A DNA stretch of 64,000 bases from JACCTU01 sp963809175 (GTDB taxonomy: Bacteria; Actinomycetota; Thermoleophilia; Gaiellales; Gaiellaceae), in contig CAWEIK010000001.1 of the NCBI GenBank assembly GCA_963809175.1, positions 682,001-746,000 of the forward strand, written 5' to 3'. The notes under the pieces are model-generated. The model was given only the letters and a program-made list of their open reading frames with translations, was not told where the DNA came from and did not search any database. The position numbers and the translations under genes are program-made. How positions within the stretch are numbered: position 1 is the first letter of the stretch; each line of letters opens with the position of its first letter. Shown in pieces: positions 61,491 to 64,000 of this stretch.

Positions 61491-62264
61491 ATTCCGCACG
61501 CCTTGACGATCGCAACGTCCGACTCGGGCGGGGGTGCGGGCATCCAGGCCGACCTCAAGGCGTTCGCCGCCGCCGGCGTGTACGGCACGTCCGCAATCGT
61601 CGCCTTGACCGCGCAGAACACGAAGGAGGTCACTGCCGTCCACGAGGTGCCGAGCGACTTCGTCCGCGCGCAGCTCCACGCCGTCTTCGACGACATCGGC
61701 GTCGACGCGGCGAAGACGGGGATGCTCTTCTCGAGGTCGATCATCGACACCGTCGCGGACTTCCTGCACCAGCGCCGTGTCCCGCTCGTCGTCGACCCCG
61801 TGATGATCGCGAGCTCCGGCGCGAAGCTGTTGCTCGACGACGCCGTCGACACGCTCGTCTCGCGTCTCTTTCCGCTCGCGACCGTCGTGACGCCGAACCT
61901 GAGCGAGGCGGTTGCGCTGGCCGGGTTCGAGGGCACGCGCAGAGAGCTCGCCGAACGGCTGCACGAGCTCGGCGCGCCGGCGGTGCTCGTCACCGGCGGC
62001 CATGGAGACGAGGCCGTCGACCATCTGTTCGCCGACGGCCGGCACGTCGAGATCCCGGTCGAGCGCCACGACGTGGCCGCGACGCACGGCGCGGGCTGCA
62101 CGCACTCCGCGACGCTGACGGCGGAGCTCGCGAAGGGCGCTTCGCTCGAGACAGCCGCACGCGAGGCTGCGCGAGTCGCCTCGGAAGCGGTGCGGAACGG
62201 GCTGACCGAGATCGGGCGCGGGGAAGGCCCGGTCGACGTCCTGAACTTGAGGGGAGCAGCGTGA
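61491..62264 (+). CDS. thiD: Hydroxymethylpyrimidine/phosphomethylpyrimidine kinase ThiD
   Basis: Phosphorylates HMP to HMP-PP for thiamine synthesis, about 257 residues. Seen: ALTIATSDSGGGAGIQADLK, VVDPVMIASSGAKLL, VVTPNLSEAVALAG, LVTGGHGDEAVDHLF and the anion-hole end THGAGCTHSATLTAEL. The start is uncertain. Spacing from GGGAGGAG points to a non-standard ATT at 61491. An in-frame ATG at 61464 lies inside the conserved riboswitch core, and TTG at 61503 is too far from the Shine-Dalgarno. No ThiE or ThiC fusion. Confidence 0.92.
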   Translation: MPHALTIATSDSGGGAGIQADLKAFAAAGVYGTSAIVALTAQNTKEVTAVHEVPSDFVRAQLHAVFDDIGVDAAKTGMLFSRSIIDTVADFLHQRRVPLVVDPVMIASSGAKLLLDDAVDTLVSRLFPLATVVTPNLSEAVALAGFEGTRRELAERLHELGAPAVLVTGGHGDEAVDHLFADGRHVEIPVERHDVAATHGAGCTHSATLTAELAKGASLETAAREAARVASEAVRNGLTEIGRGEGPVDVLNLRGAA

Positions 62265-63046
62265 GCGCCGGATCGACGCTCGCCGCCCTGCGCGAGCAGC
62301 GTCCGCTCGTCCACCAGATCACGAACTACGTCGTGATGAACGAGACGGCGAACGCGACGCTCGCGCTCGGTGCGCTCCCGGTGATGGCGCATGCGGTCGA
62401 GGAGGTCGAGGAGATGGTCGGCCTCGCGCGCGCGCTCGTGATCAACATCGGCACGCTGTCGCCGCCGTGGGTCGAGGCGATGCTCGCGGCGGGCCGGGCA
62501 GCGAACGCGCGAGGGATCCCGGTCGTCCTCGACCCCGTCGGCGCAGGCGCGACGAGCTACCGCACCGAGACGGCAAAGCGGCTGCTCGAGGAGATCGACG
62601 TCACGGTCCTGCGCGGCAACGCGGGCGAGGTCGCGACGCTCGTCGGCGTGAAGGCGGAGGTGCGCGGCGTCGAGTCGATCGGCGGAGCGGGCGATCCTGC
62701 GGAGCTCGCGCGCGAGGCGGCGCGAACGCTGGAGCTCGTCGCGTCGGTCACCGGTCCCGTCGACCACGTCTCCGACGGCGTGCGGACGCTGTCGGTCGCG
62801 AACGGCCACGAGCTGCTCGCAACCGTGACGGGGACCGGCTGCATGTCGAGCGCGATCACGGGCTGCTTCCTCGCTGCGAACGCGAACGCGCTCGAGGCTG
62901 CCGCGGAGGCGCTCGCGGCGTTCGGGGTCGCAGGCGAAGACGCCGCCGTGGGCGCGAAGGGCCCCGGGACCTTCCACGTCGCGCTCTACGACGCGCTCTA
63001 CGCGCTGACCCCGGAGTCGCTCGACGAACGGGCGAGGATCACGTGA
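62261..63046 (+). CDS. thiM: Hydroxyethylthiazole kinase ThiM
   Basis: Salvage kinase for the thiazole half of thiamine, 261 residues. Seen: PLVHQITNYVVMNETANATL, VLDPVGAGATSYRTETAKRL, RGNAGEVATLVG and the catalytic-Cys motif TGTGCMSSAITGCFLA. GTG at 62261 overlaps the thiD stop (GTGA), with GGGGAG upstream. Presence of ThiM and ThiD without ThiC/ThiG here suggests at least salvage; de novo genes may lie elsewhere. Confidence 0.95.
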   Translation: MSAGSTLAALREQRPLVHQITNYVVMNETANATLALGALPVMAHAVEEVEEMVGLARALVINIGTLSPPWVEAMLAAGRAANARGIPVVLDPVGAGATSYRTETAKRLLEEIDVTVLRGNAGEVATLVGVKAEVRGVESIGGAGDPAELAREAARTLELVASVTGPVDHVSDGVRTLSVANGHELLATVTGTGCMSSAITGCFLAANANALEAAAEALAAFGVAGEDAAVGAKGPGTFHVALYDALYALTPESLDERARIT

Positions 63047-63603
63047 GGCTGCACGCGCTCGTCGAGGACGTCGAGACGGCGCGCGCGGCCGTGGCCGGCG
63101 GCGCGACCGTGGTTCAGCTGCGGGTCAAGGGCGCGTCGACTCGGGAGCTGGTCGAGCTCGGGCGACAGCTTCGCGAGCTCGACGCGATGTTCGTCGTCAA
63201 CGACGACGTGACGGCGGCGATCCGGCTCGAAGCCGACGGCGTCCATCTCGGCCGCGGCGACGAGGGCGCCGAGCGTGCGCTGGCGGCGGGGCTCAGGGTC
63301 GGCCGCTCCGCGTGGGACGTCGGCGAGGCGATCGCCGCCGAGCGCGCCGGGGCGGCGTACATCGGAGCCGGGCCGATCTGGGAGACGCCGTCCAAGTCCG
63401 ACGCGGACGCGCCGATCGGTCTCGACGGGCTCGCCGGGATCGCCGACGCGGTCGAGATTCCCGTCGTCGCGATCGGCGGGATCGACACGACGAACGCCGG
63501 TGCGTGCATCGCGGCCGGCGCGGCAGGCGTGGCTGTGATCCGGGCCGCGCGCGACGCGCGGGCACTTCGCGAGGCGATCGATGAAGCTCTCGCAGCTCGG
63601 TGA
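63043..63603 (+). CDS. thiE: Thiamine phosphate synthase ThiE
   Basis: Joins HMP-PP and thiazole phosphate. 186 residues, TIM barrel: TVVQLRVKGASTRELVELGR, FVVNDDVTAAIRLEADGVHL, GAAYIGAGPIWETPSKSD and VAIGGIDTTNAGACIAAGAA. Slightly short of the usual 200-220 residues but with all motifs. GTG at 63043 overlaps the thiM stop (GTGA). The 3' end overlaps thiL by 23 nt. Confidence 0.95.
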   Translation: MRLHALVEDVETARAAVAGGATVVQLRVKGASTRELVELGRQLRELDAMFVVNDDVTAAIRLEADGVHLGRGDEGAERALAAGLRVGRSAWDVGEAIAAERAGAAYIGAGPIWETPSKSDADAPIGLDGLAGIADAVEIPVVAIGGIDTTNAGACIAAGAAGVAVIRAARDARALREAIDEALAAR

Positions 63604-64000
63604 GCTCGGCCTGCTCGCGGAGCTCGAGCGCCGCGGGCTCGCGCAGGCGATCGAGAACGACGCGGCGCAGGTCGAGGGGCTCGTCGTCACGCAGGACGCA
63701 CTCGTCGAGGGCGTTCACTTCCGGCTCGACTGGATCTCGTGGCGCGATCTCGGCTGGCGCGCCGCGGCCGTCAACCTGAGCGACCTCGCGGCGTCGGGCG
63801 CAGCGCCCGCCGGCCTGCTCGTCTCGCTCGCTGCGCCGGGCGAGACGAACGTCGACGACGTGCTCGAGCTGTACGAGGGGATCGCGGAGACCGGCGTGCC
63901 GGTGCTCGGCGGCGACACGACGCGCTCCGACCGGCTGCTGCTGAGCGTCACGGCACTCGGGCGCTCCGAGCGCGTCCCCGGACGCTCGGGCGCGCGGCCG
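63581..64000 (+). CDS. thiL: Thiamine-monophosphate kinase ThiL, C-terminus beyond window
   Basis: ATP-dependent kinase that makes TPP, the riboswitch ligand. The first 140 codons are present: KLSQLGELGLLAELERRGLA, DALVEGVHFRLDWISWRDLG, NLSDLAASGAAPAGLLVSLA and VPVLGGDTTRSDRLLLSVTA, matching the AIRS/PurM-like N-terminal half. The Asp-rich metal sites are kept. ATG at 63581 lies within thiE. Runs off the window. Confidence 0.93.
   Translation, partial: MKLSQLGELGLLAELERRGLAQAIENDAAQVEGLVVTQDALVEGVHFRLDWISWRDLGWRAAAVNLSDLAASGAAPAGLLVSLAAPGETNVDDVLELYEGIAETGVPVLGGDTTRSDRLLLSVTALGRSERVPGRSGARP

Noticed and set aside
58760..62977. A 1405-residue open frame on the minus strand, apparently a giant protein
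   Set aside because: Its first 531 codons are antisense to the thi operon. The middle is the helicase from 61384, and the end is a DGPF protein joined by one surplus base.

Overview
The window is a 64 kb piece of a high-G+C bacterial chromosome that includes the replication origin. The order rpmH-rnpA-yidD-yidC-jag-rsmG-parA-parB on one strand, facing dnaA-dnaN-recF-DUF721-gyrB-gyrA on the other, is the classical oriC neighbourhood of Gram-positive bacteria. G+C-rich coding sequence, many GTG and TTG starts, abundant 4-nt stop/start overlaps, a probable class E sortase, a TreT-type trehalose synthase and likely leaderless promoters suggest a deep-branching actinobacterium. Thermoleophilia or Rubrobacteria is the best guess, but this is inference: no rRNA is present. 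No insertion sequence, prophage or CRISPR array was seen, so this is core chromosome rather than an island.

Layout: 1-5.1 kb, minus strand: a trehalose synthase cut by the window edge, an RsbW-like anti-sigma protein behind a sigma-B-like promoter, and a two-component system followed by an HtrA protease. 5.2-16.3 kb: envelope genes (M28-like membrane protein, sortase, a GT2/GT4/DUF2079 polysaccharide set, a GT87 enzyme, PBP1A, MscS) plus moeA. 16.4-18.4 kb: DUF2203, a CPBP protease, a DUF151 nuclease and tRNA-Ile(GAT). 18.4-32.2 kb: origin region with segregation, ribosome, membrane-insertion, replication and gyrase genes. 32.3-38.2 kb: MerR regulator, galT-slipin-nfeD operon, a secreted amidase and birA. 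38.2-43.1 kb: an ECF sigma gene overlapping fabZ-fabH-fabD-fabG-fabF. 43.2-47 kb: YgjP-like metalloprotein, HAD, two double-GNAT proteins and an odd arginase-fold protein. 47-48.8 kb: accD-accA. 48.8-49.1 kb: a non-coding stretch rich in inverted repeats. 49.1-56 kb: LigD, HD-GYP protein, NDH-2-like oxidoreductase, ABC exporter, LOG-like protein. 56-59.1 kb: an operon of three DGPF/YCII proteins, an ECF42-type sigma factor and a DDAH-like hydrolase. 59.1-61.4 kb: MrfA/YprA-type helicase. 61.4-64 kb: TPP riboswitch with thiD-thiM-thiE-thiL.

Three features run through the window. (1) At least seven genes have a TANNNT hexamer exactly six bases before the start codon, the geometry of leaderless mRNA. 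(2) Several genes appear to start at CTG inside a CTGA overlap with the preceding stop. (3) Nine single-base frameshifts interrupt otherwise intact conserved genes; eight look like one extra base, which suggests sequencing error rather than decay. I annotate those genes end to end and mark each break.
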